Positions 23,993 to 34,300 of a stretch of 63,915 bases of DNA are shown here, piece by piece. The notes beneath the pieces are model-generated. The model was not told the origin of the DNA, ran no database searches, and worked only from the letters and a program-made list of their open reading frames with translations. The translations under genes were made by a program, and so were the position numbers. Each line of letters opens with the position of its first letter. Within the stretch, counting starts at the first letter, position 1. Origin of the DNA: Planctomycetota bacterium (lineage in GTDB: Bacteria > Planctomycetota > Planctomycetia > Pirellulales > UBA7805); contig JAIOPX010000048.1 in the NCBI GenBank assembly GCA_021413705.1, positions 1 to 63,915 of the forward strand, read 5' to 3'.

Positions 23993-26130
23993 AGTTCGCC
24001 ACTGCCGACATAGAATACCCTGCCCGCGCCGAAAAACTGCTCGACGAGAAACACCGGATCGACTCCGGCTGCTTCGGCCTGGGGATCGACATGCCGAGCA
24101 AACACCGCGGCTCCCGTCTTGGCTCCTCGCACCGGCAGCGTGGCATACACCCCGTCGAATTGGCTAGTCCACACGCGCTGGCTATCAACAGGGTTATCGG
24201 CCAGCCGCAAGAAGTCGGCCTCGATCCCCTCCCGGGTGAGGTCGATCGGGCGAACCTGAGTCCACTTCCTCCCCACGTCTTCTGCTTGGAACAATACGGG
24301 CGGAAACTCGACCGGATAGAGCGCGCGAATCTTGGCAAACTTGGGGTCGCCCAGCCAGTTCTGCACGGCGCTGCCGGCAAACACACGGCCGGGGACGACG
24401 ATCAGTCCGCCAGCCTGGTCGGCAACCCAATCGGCCAGCAGCCCGGCCTGACTTTCACTCAGCGCCGTCCAATCGGGATCGAGCGCCACGACGCAGTCGT
24501 AATCGTAGAGCTTGTCCTTGGATTCCGGGAAGCCGCTGAGGATGCGTGGGTAATCGTCCTTCGATTTTTCCACGGCGGACGATTGAAGCCAGGTGTCGAG
24601 ATCGACCCGCTTGTCGCGGCGGAGCATACTGCGAAGGAACCGGAACTCTCGCCCCGGCCCGCCGGCGATCAATAGCACCTTCGTTTTGCGATCGACGATT
24701 TCGATTTGGAACCGGCGGCGCGAATCGGCAGGCTCGACCGAGGCGCCGCGCCCTTCGAGGCTCAACTCAAACCCATAGCGCCCGGCCACTTTGATGCCGG
24801 GGACTTCAAACTTGATTGCCAAGTCTTCCGCCGGGCCGCCAATGAGAACTTCCTGTTGCTGGTCGTAGGCGATGTCGGGAGCCGGCGGCTGCCCGGCAGT
24901 GTCGGGCACGGGAACCTGCCGCAAGCGAGCAGTCACGCTGCGCCCTGCAAGGCCCACCGCGCGGAGCCGGGCTTTGACTTCGAAGGGGTCGCCGGGGAGA
25001 GCCCGATCGTGAGCGTCGAAGCTCACCCAGCGCGCGGCACTCGTTTCCAGGCGGCTGCCAAGTCCGATGGAATGAACGGTTATACGCGATTCCAGTGCAG
25101 CGGCCACAGCGTTTTCCAGCGACATGCCCGCATTCTGGCCGCCATCGCTTAGCACAATGAGGCCCGCCACTGGCGCCGATCGCTCCCCCAGGGCAAGATG
25201 GTAGACGGCTTGTCCCAACCGGGTTTCAGTTCCGCGCGGCGCAAGTAATTCGCGCCAATCGGGTTGTCGGTCCTGCTTCTCGTTGGCGGTGTCCTTGCTG
25301 GAGGAAGCCAAGGTGGGCTGGGAGTTTCGCAAACCTAAGAGTGCCAACATACTGGGACGTGTCGGCGAGCGGAGGGTCCATGTCGCCAGGCCGACCGCGC
25401 CCATCACACAAGCCGTTCCTGCCAGCACTAGCCAAAGCGGAGGCGTCCCGCGCGCGACTGGGCGGAACAGATACACTCCGACGAGCACCAAGCCAGTCAA
25501 CAGGATGGCGCCGGTCAGCAAGAGAGTACGTTGGTAACGAACTACCAAGGCCTGAGCCGCCAGCGAAGTGCTTGCGTCTTCCGTGGCAGTCGGCTTAGCA
25601 TCCGACGCGCCAACATAGGGAAGCGTGGCTAAGAGCGATGGTTTTTCACCCTCGTCGAAGCCATAGACTACTACGTCGTGTAAGCGGCGCAACTGGGGTA
25701 AAAGCGAACCGGAAGTCAATTCGTCCACCACAGCTTCCGAGCGGCTTCGTCCCGCGCTGGTTTTGGTCTTAGGAGCGGAATCGCTTGTGACATCCCGGCG
25801 GTCCATGCTTTGGCTAGTATCGACCAGGAGAATCACGCGCGACCGATCCACCACATCGCGGCGTGCTCGCCACTGGGGTTGAAGCCAAATCGCCAGCAAG
25901 CCCAGCAGTGCGAACAGCCGGAGAGAACTGAGCAAAATGGCCGGCCGGCCCCCCAACTCCCTGCAATCGCGGCGGTACATAACGATCGCGAAGGTCGCCA
26001 AGGCAACGAATACGCACACCGGCAAGATCCAATCGACTGGCGATTGAATGCGCCCCAACTCAAATGTTTCCGTGGGAACATCCGCCGATGCCGCCGTGGC
26101 AAATCCTAGGATGGTGAAATAGGTGTGCAT
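23938..26130 (-). CDS. Membrane VWA protein with amidotransferase-like domain, C-terminus lost
   Basis: 730 residues from the ATG at 26130 (TAATG overlap with the batA-like stop). Two membrane helices (about 30-50 and 60-80) are followed by a VWA-type domain with a MIDAS-like VILLVDTSQSMD. Two more helices lie in the middle (TLLLTGAILLTGLVLVGVYL, LVLAGTACVMGAVGLATW), followed by the second half of the VWA (GLIVLSDGGQNAG). From about 500 there is a glutamine-amidotransferase-like fold without obvious catalytic residues (VLLIAGGPGREFRFLRSML). The frame ends abruptly at WRLRQVDEGHFGRWRPT, and the natural continuation is found out of frame at 23438-23992. VWA proteins next to MoxR ATPases are thought to work with them in assembling or maturing envelope complexes. 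Confidence 0.75.
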   Translation of the reverse strand: MHTYFTILGFATAASADVPTETFELGRIQSPVDWILPVCVFVALATFAIVMYRRDCRELGGRPAILLSSLRLFALLGLLAIWLQPQWRARRDVVDRSRVILLVDTSQSMDRRDVTSDSAPKTKTSAGRSRSEAVVDELTSGSLLPQLRRLHDVVVYGFDEGEKPSLLATLPYVGASDAKPTATEDASTSLAAQALVVRYQRTLLLTGAILLTGLVLVGVYLFRPVARGTPPLWLVLAGTACVMGAVGLATWTLRSPTRPSMLALLGLRNSQPTLASSSKDTANEKQDRQPDWRELLAPRGTETRLGQAVYHLALGERSAPVAGLIVLSDGGQNAGMSLENAVAAALESRITVHSIGLGSRLETSAARWVSFDAHDRALPGDPFEVKARLRAVGLAGRSVTARLRQVPVPDTAGQPPAPDIAYDQQQEVLIGGPAEDLAIKFEVPGIKVAGRYGFELSLEGRGASVEPADSRRRFQIEIVDRKTKVLLIAGGPGREFRFLRSMLRRDKRVDLDTWLQSSAVEKSKDDYPRILSGFPESKDKLYDYDCVVALDPDWTALSESQAGLLADWVADQAGGLIVVPGRVFAGSAVQNWLGDPKFAKIRALYPVEFPPVLFQAEDVGRKWTQVRPIDLTREGIEADFLRLADNPVDSQRVWTSQFDGVYATLPVRGAKTGAAVFARHVDPQAEAAGVDPVFLVEQFFGAGRVFYVGSGELWRLRQVDEGHFGRWRPT

Positions 26131-28343
26131 TAGGAGCGCCCCCGCACTGCGACAGGGTGATAGCTGGCCGAGTAGGCCAACAACTGCTCTCCAGTAAGAA
26201 ACCCAAGGACAATCGCCAGGAACCACCACTGTGATCCCAGATTGAGTTCCGCTTGTTGCGTGATGGGACCGGAAAAGTCCGCGGCCTCGTGAACGACTGC
26301 CGGCAGGTCGGCCAGGGCAATCTTTAGTTCGCCACCAGTCAGTACGGTCAGATTTCCTTCGCCCGGGGGCACGTTGGCCGCAAAGCGTCGAATCTCCGTC
26401 GCTCCATCCGTCCGCTTCAATCGAGCCTCGTAGATTCCGCTCTCGCCCGTCTTATCGAACGCGGCCTGCATCCGATCGCTCTGGCCAGTGGCCTTGGCCT
26501 GGATCGTCTCCCGGACGGTCGCCTTGCCGACAGGCCGGACGAACTCCACTTCGGGCGCGTATTGTTCCTTGGACAATGGGACGCTCAAGGGCTGTCCGAC
26601 TTGAGATGCGGGTTGCTCGGCACGACGGCTCGTCAGATAGACCTTCATTTCCATCAGGGCAATTACAAAACTGGGATTGGGTGCCCAGTTGTTCCAGACA
26701 GGAGTGGCGGTTGTCAGCACCGCCAGGCAGATCCCTTGCCCGAAACGCTTTTCAACGATCAAGGGCGCATGGCTACGCAAGCTGGCTAGCACTCGAACGC
26801 CATCTCCCTTGGCCGGCGCCCAATCCTTGGGTGCCGCAAAATAGCGATCAATGAGGATCGAATTGAGGAAACTATTGCGGCTGCCGGCAAACGTCCGCTG
26901 AAAGATCGGGTGCGTCAGATCGACTTCCAGGTCGGGAGTTTTTTCCAGGCGGTCCACAATCAGCGAGGCCTGCGAAGTGAGCGGCAGCGGGAAGAAACCC
27001 TTGCCATGGTCGTAGAGTGACTGCGTGACGAAATCTGGACGGGTCGATTCACCCGCGAAGAACACGACGCTGCCACCGCTGGCCACGTAAGTCTTCAGCG
27101 CCGCCACTTCGCCGGCATCGAGAGACGCGATGTTCACCAGAAAGATCGCCGCAAACTTATCCAAGGGCTGCTCGCGCAGATAATTGACTCCGACGATCTG
27201 GGACTTCAGCCCCGTCCGCACTTTCTGGCGAGGGAGCGTGAGCAATTGTGCATCGACGGAGCCCGGCTTGCCATCGACAATCAGCAGCGGAATTTCCGCC
27301 GGCAGCCGAACCACGCAAAAACGCTGGTTATCCGCCGTCAGTGCGTCGGCCCCCAGCCGGGCGTAGACCTCATGGTCGCCGGCCGTGGGAAACCGCGCAC
27401 TGAACGACTGGCGGGCCGTTTGCCCTGGCTCGATCCGCTCGATGGTGACAGCGGGCAGAGCTTGCCGGCCTGTCGAAGGTGCATCGCTGAGATTGGTTTG
27501 CGACTCCAGCAATACCTGGACATTGCGCGCGGGCACGGCATCGTAATTGGTCACTTCAACGTCGAACTTCAGCGGAACATCGGCCGCCAGGACGCCGGCG
27601 GCAGGCGCGAGCGCCGTGATGGCCAGATTAGGCCGCGTGTGATCGACGCAACGCACCAATTCGACTTTGGCCTTGTCGTCGGTCAGCGTTCGGATAGCTT
27701 CCTGCAGCGGCTTGGCGTCGCGCCATTGATCCGAGCGAAAGTCCGAAATCAGATAGACGACTAGATTCTCTTCTTTCTGCTGACCGATTTTTTCCTTGAC
27801 GGCCTTGATTGCCTCCAGCGGCCCAGCGGCTAGTTGCGAAGGGCGAACGAGGTCGAGGATCGCTTGCTTCTGCTGAGGGAGATCGGCCCGCATGCGCTGA
27901 CGGACGATATCCGGCCCACGTCCCGCGGCGGCATCGGAGAAGCGGAGCAAGGTGACCAGGTGCGTCCCCTGGTGATGTGCCGTACGGTCTAGCAGATGGT
28001 CCACCACGCCACGCGCATTCTTGATGGCGGTGGTATTGCTCCATTGATCGGACATCGAAAGACTGTCATCGACCAGCAACACATGATGAACCAGCCCGCC
28101 GGAAAAGAGCCGGCTCCAGTTCAGGCTCGCCAATGGCCCTGCCAGCATCACCACGATCGCCGCCATCACGGCCATCCGGGTCAACAGCAACAGAATCTCC
28201 TTGAACCGAACCCAATTCTGGTTCTTCTTCTGGCTTTCCAACAAAAAGCTCATCGCCGCCCAGCGGACTTTGCGGTGGCGCATCAGGTTGATCAAGTGGA
28301 TCAACACCGGCACCCCGATCAGCACGGGCAGCCAGACGGTCAT
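26130..28343 (-). CDS. BatA-like membrane VWA protein, N-terminus shortened
   Basis: 737 residues. The frame starts [20 protein letters not shown], an N-terminal membrane segment of the BatA/double-TM family followed by [14 protein letters not shown] and a second helix (about 50-70). A VWA domain follows with [14 protein letters not shown], then beta domains, a DUF4159/amidotransferase-like stretch (FFAGESTRP) and a C-terminal helix (WFLAIVLGFLTGEQLLA). Family members usually have some further residues before the first helix. Here the start lies inside the open frame of the DUF58 gene with no ribosome site, so the 5' end has probably been lost together with the end of DUF58. The partner set (MoxR, DUF58, second VWA) is the classic one. 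Confidence 0.8.
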   Translation of the reverse strand: MTVWLPVLIGVPVLIHLINLMRHRKVRWAAMSFLLESQKKNQNWVRFKEILLLLTRMAVMAAIVVMLAGPLASLNWSRLFSGGLVHHVLLVDDSLSMSDQWSNTTAIKNARGVVDHLLDRTAHHQGTHLVTLLRFSDAAAGRGPDIVRQRMRADLPQQKQAILDLVRPSQLAAGPLEAIKAVKEKIGQQKEENLVVYLISDFRSDQWRDAKPLQEAIRTLTDDKAKVELVRCVDHTRPNLAITALAPAAGVLAADVPLKFDVEVTNYDAVPARNVQVLLESQTNLSDAPSTGRQALPAVTIERIEPGQTARQSFSARFPTAGDHEVYARLGADALTADNQRFCVVRLPAEIPLLIVDGKPGSVDAQLLTLPRQKVRTGLKSQIVGVNYLREQPLDKFAAIFLVNIASLDAGEVAALKTYVASGGSVVFFAGESTRPDFVTQSLYDHGKGFFPLPLTSQASLIVDRLEKTPDLEVDLTHPIFQRTFAGSRNSFLNSILIDRYFAAPKDWAPAKGDGVRVLASLRSHAPLIVEKRFGQGICLAVLTTATPVWNNWAPNPSFVIALMEMKVYLTSRRAEQPASQVGQPLSVPLSKEQYAPEVEFVRPVGKATVRETIQAKATGQSDRMQAAFDKTGESGIYEARLKRTDGATEIRRFAANVPPGEGNLTVLTGGELKIALADLPAVVHEAADFSGPITQQAELNLGSQWWFLAIVLGFLTGEQLLAYSASYHPVAVRGRS

Positions 28344-29181
28344 CTCGCGTGCGAATCAAGGCGTAGTCCACAGTGTTCTGGGCGCATCCCCTGCGAACCG
28401 AATCCAGAAACTTACCCAGGGAAGCCAAATAACCGGCCCGCAACGCCCTGGGATTGCAATTCAGCGTGTCGATCGACTCCAAGCCCTCGAACCGCGTCGG
28501 TCCGCTGAAGGGAAAATCGAGTTCGTCGTCGTCCATCACATGAAAGACCATGACATCGTGCCCCTGCTGCCGGAGCATGCGCAGTCCCTTGATCAGCAGA
28601 TCTGGATCGGAAAGAAGGTCGGAAATGAGCACGATCAACCCGCGGCGTGGATGTGCGTCGGCCACGCCGCGCAGGATCTGAAACAAATCGGTCTTGGACC
28701 GTGGTTCGGACACGGCCAGGGATTCGGCGATTGAACTGATGTGCGTGTGCTTGGTGCGCAGCGGGACGCTAACCCGGATGGCTTCATCGAACGACATGCA
28801 CCCTACCGCGTCCTGCTGACGGAGGATGAGATAAGCCATGCTCACAGCGACGGTGGCGGCATATTCGTATTTCGAAAGCGGTCCCTCACCGTATTGCATG
28901 CTTTCCGAAACATCGACCAGCAGCGTGCAACGGAGGTTCGTGTCTTCTTCAAACTGCTTCACATAATAACGATCCTGCTTGGCCCAGACCTTCCAATCGA
29001 CGTGACGAAGATCGTCGCCGGGCGTGTATTGCCGGTGCTGACGAAATTCGATCGACTGACCGAAGTAGGGACTGCGGTGCATGCCGGACAAAAAGCCTTC
29101 CACGATATAGCGGGCCCGCAGCTCCAGCCGGGAGATCCGCTGAACCGCTTCAGGATGCAAAAATCGTTTGGAATCTTTCAT
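28066..29181 (-). CDS. DUF58-domain protein with out-of-frame C-terminal tail
   Basis: 371 codons. Residues 1-278 are a normal DUF58 protein: [34 protein letters not shown], then a VWA-like domain with LLVDVSESM. At [10 protein letters not shown] (about residue 278) the family sequence normally runs on for some 15-20 residues and stops. Here the frame instead continues 92 codons through the batA-like gene in the wrong frame, giving an Asp/Gly/Pro-rich tail with no domain character. The 278-base same-strand overlap is an artefact of a deletion joining the two genes near 28,345. DUF58 proteins act with MoxR ATPases at the membrane; the core may still work. Confidence 0.8.
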   Translation of the reverse strand: MKDSKRFLHPEAVQRISRLELRARYIVEGFLSGMHRSPYFGQSIEFRQHRQYTPGDDLRHVDWKVWAKQDRYYVKQFEEDTNLRCTLLVDVSESMQYGEGPLSKYEYAATVAVSMAYLILRQQDAVGCMSFDEAIRVSVPLRTKHTHISSIAESLAVSEPRSKTDLFQILRGVADAHPRRGLIVLISDLLSDPDLLIKGLRMLRQQGHDVMVFHVMDDDELDFPFSGPTRFEGLESIDTLNCNPRALRAGYLASLGKFLDSVRRGCAQNTVDYALIRTRDDRLAARADRGAGVDPLDQPDAPPQSPLGGDELFVGKPEEEPELGSVQGDSVAVDPDGRDGGDRGDAGRAIGEPELEPALFRRAGSSCVAGR

Positions 29182-30199
29182 GGCGAGTCAGTTCGTCTTC
29201 TTTCTCGGGTGTCTCTTTCACCAACCGGTCAACAATGTCGTCCGCGGTCACGCCTTCGCTTTCCGCGGCAAAATTGACCAGCAGCCGGTGCCTTAGCACG
29301 GGTTTGGCCAGCGTCTGAATATCGGAGGTCGAAACGTGCGTTCGGCCCTGCAGGAGTGCCCTGGCTTTGCCGCCGAGAATCAGGAATTGCACGGCCCGTG
29401 GGCCGGCGCCCCAGCGGATTTGTTCAGTGACAAACTCCGGCACACCCGGCTCACCTACGCGAGTCTGGCGAACCAGCGACAACGCATACCGCACGACGTG
29501 GTCGGAAATGGGGACGTCGCGCACCAGCCGCTGCAACGACACGATCTCCGCGGCGGAAAGCACGGGCTCAATGTGATCTTCCTGCTGGGCCGTGGTCCGC
29601 CGCGCAATCTCGAACTCCTCCTGGAAGTTGGGATAGCTCACGAATACTTTGAACATAAAGCGGTCTTGTTGCGCCTCGGGGAGCGGATAGGTGCCTTCCT
29701 GTTCGATCGGATTTTGCGTGGCCAGCACGAAAAACGGATCGGACAGGCGGTGACGCACCCGTCCCACGGTGACTTGCCGTTCCTGCATCGCTTCCAGCAA
29801 CGCGGCCTGTGTTTTCGGCGGCGTGCGATTGATTTCGTCGGCCAGCACCACGCTGCTAAACAGTGGCCCTTCCAGGAAGCGGAATTCGCGCGAACCGGTG
29901 CTGCGGTTCTCCTCGATGATTTCCGTCCCGGTGATGTCGGCCGGCATCAGGTCGGGTGTGAATTGGATGCGGCTGAAGCTGAGATTCAGCGACCGAGCCA
30001 GCGTGCTGATCATCAAGGTCTTGGCCAAACCCGGCACCCCTTCCAGGAGGCAATGAGAGCGGCTGAACAACGAGATCAGCAATTCTTCGATGACCTGTTC
30101 TTGTCCGACGATGACCTGCGAGAGCTGGTTGACAATCTTCTGCCGGGCTTCGCTGAGCCTGCGGATGGCGTCGTCGGTGTCAGATGATGCTTCAATCAT
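29150..30199 (-). CDS. MoxR-family AAA+ ATPase
   Basis: 349 residues from the ATG at 30199 with AGGA eight bases upstream. Walker A is [10 protein letters not shown] (about residue 55), Walker B with the family signature is [22 protein letters not shown], and sensor 1 is [20 protein letters not shown]. The C-terminal helical lid ends near residue 330. MoxR ATPases are chaperone-like and work with VWA proteins to load metals or assemble complexes. It overlaps the DUF58 gene by 32 bases and heads the MoxR/DUF58/BatA/VWA set. The product is soluble and cytoplasmic. Confidence 0.95.
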   Translation of the reverse strand: MIEASSDTDDAIRRLSEARQKIVNQLSQVIVGQEQVIEELLISLFSRSHCLLEGVPGLAKTLMISTLARSLNLSFSRIQFTPDLMPADITGTEIIEENRSTGSREFRFLEGPLFSSVVLADEINRTPPKTQAALLEAMQERQVTVGRVRHRLSDPFFVLATQNPIEQEGTYPLPEAQQDRFMFKVFVSYPNFQEEFEIARRTTAQQEDHIEPVLSAAEIVSLQRLVRDVPISDHVVRYALSLVRQTRVGEPGVPEFVTEQIRWGAGPRAVQFLILGGKARALLQGRTHVSTSDIQTLAKPVLRHRLLVNFAAESEGVTADDIVDRLVKETPEKEDELTRHERFQTIFAS

Positions 30200-30241
30200 G
30201 GGCGTTATTCCTGTGACGATGCGCTATTGTTTCGATAGTAA

Positions 30242-31348
30242 CTAGCGCTGATAGATCGGTAGATTTCCCTTGTCCAACTGCAAGATGGTGAGATTGATGG
30301 ATGTCGTGAACACGGTCCCGATATAACCCTGGTTCCAATAGGCAAATTGCTTTTTGTCATCAGTGGCCTCGGAGATCAACTTGGGGTACATTTTGCTCCG
30401 GTATGCAGCCCACTCCTTGCCCCCTTCGCGATACATGACCTGAGCGTAATACAGATGGGCATAATGCCAGTGGCCAAAACTCTGGTTCGAAATGCTGCCG
30501 ATGTGCTGATTGCAGTAGGCCAGCAATTTCGGCACGTACTTGTCGTCATAGTCTCCGGCATTGAACAAGCAGGCGATCGCCGCGGCGGTAATGGCCGGCC
30601 GCCCCCCTCCCCCTTTACTGCTGTACTGTACGCCTCCATCGGCTCCGGTGCAGTCGCGAATATATTTCACCGCTCTGTCAACAATCTCGCGCGGAACGAC
30701 AATTCCGGCGTCGCGGCAACCTCGTAGACCCTGCACTTGCGTGATCGTGGTCGAACCTTCGTCAAAGCCGTCCCCGTCGGTGGCGCTCACATAGCCCCAA
30801 CCGCCGGCCTTCGTCTGGGCGCGTCCCGTGAACTCCACGGCCCGAGTCAGGACGTCGATCAATTCCTTCCGGCGATTGACGTCTTCTTCTTCGCCCAACA
30901 CCTGAGAGAGGAAGAGCATGGCGAAGCCGTGGCCGTAGGTGTAGCGATCGTCGTTCTTGGGATCGCCGATCAGACCGTTCTTGTTACTGCGCTCAATCAG
31001 GTAAGTGACCGCGCGATCGATGTTGGGCGCATACCGTCCTTGCGTCGTCGTCGAGCCCTCGGCCAACAGGGCGATGCCACAAAGCGCGGTCATAGCCGTG
31101 GGATAGTGCGCTTCATTGGCCACCCAATGGCCAACGCGCGACTGCCGCTTGGCCAACCAATCGAGCCCGCGCGATACGACGGCATCAACTTTTTCGTCAG
31201 CGGCCCGAGCCGGCGCCGCTGTCAGCACCGCCAGGGCTAATACGACCGCGGAGAGAACGTAGCCGAAGTCGTGAGACTTCGGGTTTCGGCACAGAAGTCT
31301 GACGACTTCAGCTACGATCGGCGGTATGTAGGCTGGGAACTTTTTCAT
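30242..31348 (-). CDS. Exported squalene-cyclase/prenyltransferase-repeat protein
   Basis: 368 residues; GGAG eight bases before the ATG at 31348 sets the start, which lies three bases after the preceding stop. The signal peptide (LSAVVLALAVLTAAPARA, about 32-50) is preceded by an extension encoded by a palindromic repeat. The mature protein is an alpha/alpha toroid: repeats such as GLDWLAKRQSRVGHWVANE, AVTYLIERSNKNGLIGD and AVKYIRDCTGADGGVQY. The DXDD motif of true cyclases is not seen, so this is a binding or protease-inhibitor-like relative (alpha-2-macroglobulin TED-like proteins share the fold). The C-terminal half of the pseudopilin at 41644 carries the same fold. Confidence 0.85.
   Translation of the reverse strand: MKKFPAYIPPIVAEVVRLLCRNPKSHDFGYVLSAVVLALAVLTAAPARAADEKVDAVVSRGLDWLAKRQSRVGHWVANEAHYPTAMTALCGIALLAEGSTTTQGRYAPNIDRAVTYLIERSNKNGLIGDPKNDDRYTYGHGFAMLFLSQVLGEEEDVNRRKELIDVLTRAVEFTGRAQTKAGGWGYVSATDGDGFDEGSTTITQVQGLRGCRDAGIVVPREIVDRAVKYIRDCTGADGGVQYSSKGGGGRPAITAAAIACLFNAGDYDDKYVPKLLAYCNQHIGSISNQSFGHWHYAHLYYAQVMYREGGKEWAAYRSKMYPKLISEATDDKKQFAYWNQGYIGTVFTTSINLTILQLDKGNLPIYQR
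31259..31315. repeat. In-frame palindromic repeat before the signal peptide of the cyclase-like gene
   Basis: 57 bases: GTAGCCGAAGTCGTGAGACT on the left and AGTCTGACGACTTCAGCTAC on the right, nearly perfect inverted copies with a short GC-rich centre. Read on the minus strand it encodes about residues 12-30 (VAEVVRLLCRNPKSHDFGY), between the start codon and the hydrophobic signal core. Confidence 0.88.
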
Positions 31349-31351
31349 GAT

Positions 31352-34300
31352 TTATTCTCCAAAGAGATCCTTCTCCTGCTGCCCCCGGTCGGCCGGGGGT
31401 TTTTCAAGCTGCTTGACGGCTTTGCCCAACTCGCGCAGTGTTTTCCCGAACACATCGCCACCGGGTTCGTCCTTGTCTTTTCGTTTCGCGTAAATCTGAA
31501 CGGGGGGCTCGGGCGGAGCAGGGTCGCTGGTGTACGTCAGCGTCAGCATGTTGGCCATGCTCCGCAAATGGAGCGTGACCGTTTTCTTTTCGTCATCGCC
31601 GACAATTTCAAAATTGCTGATCCGCCGCGTGAACTCCCGCGTTGCAGTGGCCAGCGCGCCCGTTCGCTTGTCGATAAACATGAATGACGTCTTTTGGCCC
31701 CCGTTCTTGCGATCGGTCATCCGCCGCGCAAATACGACCAGTGGCAATTCGGTGGGTTGCTCCAGCACGAGGGCGAAGTTTTCCACCGTCGCGGCCGACG
31801 GCCATAATTTCTTCCCCGTGCGTCGATCCAAAGCATAAATCCGGCCGTTGATCACTGGCCCGCCGTTTTCGTGGGCCGACTCCACCAACGATGCCTCCTG
31901 CTCTCCCTGACGGGGTCGATTGGCAATCACGATCAGCGTATCCCGAGAAGCCATCACATGAATCGCCGACAACCGATTCTCTTCATCGAGCTGTTGCTCG
32001 AAGACTGGTTTACCTGTCGACAGATCCAGCAAGATAAATTTACCTTGTCGATCGAGGAGCGCAGCCATCGTTTCGTCAACGAGTGTTGTCTTTACGCCGG
32101 GAGCCAAAGGGATTTGCCACACTTCCTGCTGCGTCCAGGGATCGAACAATCGCAGGCGCGGTTCTTTGCCCGCTCCCGAGTCGATGCAGACAATTCTGCG
32201 ACCGAGCGTGGTCCAGCGATCGCTGACTTGCGGCACCTTGCGCCGCCCCAGCAAGGCGCCATCCACCGATTGCAGTACGAAGGCATCCCCTCCCTGCGGA
32301 GGCGTCACCAACAACAATTCGTCGTCCCCAAAAATCTCGGAACCCGCGGGCACATCGCGCCGACTCCAGAGCCGTTTACCAGTCAACGGATTGACAGACA
32401 CCAATTCACGGCTTCGTAGATAGGTGGCTCCCCCAGCCACCACCGGCCCCAATTGAGCCAAGGTATCGCCAAAGTCCCGCTCCGACGGGTCGTCATCTTC
32501 CCAGGGCCGCGGACGCTCTCGTTCGCTGCTGCTCGCCGCCGCGCCGCCAACTCCACATTCGTCCATCCACAACACGCCTTGCCCACGCGGACCTCCTGGT
32601 TTGAGCGTGTTGATTCCCATCACATGCGTGCCTAGAGAGAGTATCAGCACATGCCCTTCAAACCTGCCGGTGGCCAATCCACGGTTGACAAGGAACGGAT
32701 TCCCCTCCATGTCTCGCGCCAAGGGAATCCGCCAGCGTGCGCGGCCGAGCGAATCGAGCCCGCTAATGATTTGCTGCTGCACGTCGAGAAAAACACGCAA
32801 CGACTCGTTCGACGATCGCCCGGCCACAACCAATTCGGAAGCTGGCTGATATCCGAGCGGATAGCGCGACTCTCCGGTTGCCTGCGTTGCCTTGACGGCA
32901 CCGTAAGGCCAGGCCGTAGAAACCGTCTCTCGCTTGCGTACGGGACTGCCGGGGGGCAACGCATCGAAGAGCTGCCGGCCCGTGCGGCCAGCCAGGCAAA
33001 CCGTGTTGGGCCAGTGCTGCACGAGTCGTCGATAATAGACCACGGCTTCATCGGCGCGATCCGCTTCGACCATCAGCAGCGCCAGTCGCGCCGTCGCTTC
33101 ACGGCGAGCATCATCGGCCCCCGTTTCAGCCACAGTCTGCAACCAACCAACGCGGTCTAAAAGGGATTCTGGTGTTTCCCGCAGGGTGGCCAATCTCAGC
33201 CTCGCGACGTTCGCGGTGGGGTGGTCGCCGAACATCGTCACATGAGAGCGCAACAAACCCTCGGCTTGAGTCCCTCCAATTCGCTTGAAATGTTCCGCAA
33301 CCCGACGGTCATATTCAGCCCGCAGTGGAGCAGGCAACTTGGGCGCCATCGCTCCCAGCCGGGCAGCCAACCAACGGTCCAGTCGCACCTGATGGGCAGC
33401 ATCGGCCGAAACCAGCAACGAACCGTCGCCTGCCTGATCGACCAACTGAAAATAGTTGTCCATCGCACCAGCGGAATCGCCGGCTTTTCCCAGTCCTTCG
33501 GCCACGATGCGTAGATAGCGAATTTTCTCGTCCGGTTGATCGATCAACCGCGCCAGTTCCTGGGACACTTCCTGGCGACTTTCAAAATGCGATTTGAGAT
33601 GCTCCAGCAGTCCATCGACCAATAGCTCGCGAACCGCTACGCGCTCCGCAATCGCCTCGCGGCGTTGCGATTGCGCTTCCGGCGAGCCTTGAATCTCAGG
33701 CTTTTCGGCCAGCGTCGTATAGGTCTGATAGGCGCGGCGCAACAAAGGGAGCGCCTCGGTGGGCTTGTGCTGTTCGATGAGGATCTGGGCTCGCAGCGCC
33801 AACGCGCCGGCATCGTCGGTTTTTTCCGACAGCGCGGCATCGACGCGTCGCTTCAGTCCGTCCAATTGATGGTAACATTGCAGCCAGTCGGAACCTTGGG
33901 AGAAGACACGACCACGATAGGTGATAAGGTTGCCGGCCGCCGATCCGTCCCGACAGGCAATGCGGTCAGCAACCTTCCACAGTTTCAAGTCAATTCGAGC
34001 GATCTCGGCTCCCGTGCCGGTCAGCAGCGGCAGATAGTAATCCTGGCCTGTATAGCAGCCGCGTCCATTGGGAAGCGTGCCATCGGGCAGCGGAATGGTC
34101 GCCACCGCCTGGCCCCGTCGCGCGCCGGTCAAGGCAAATCCGGTAACAGCCTCTTGGCCGACCACCATGACCCGGCCTTCGTACACTCCTGCGACATAGA
34201 CATTGTTCTGCCGCTCTACCTTCCATTCCAACTGGCCGTTGTCTAAACGGAGACAATGCAACTGGTTTGACTCGGATGGGGTAATGATCACCCTGCCGCT

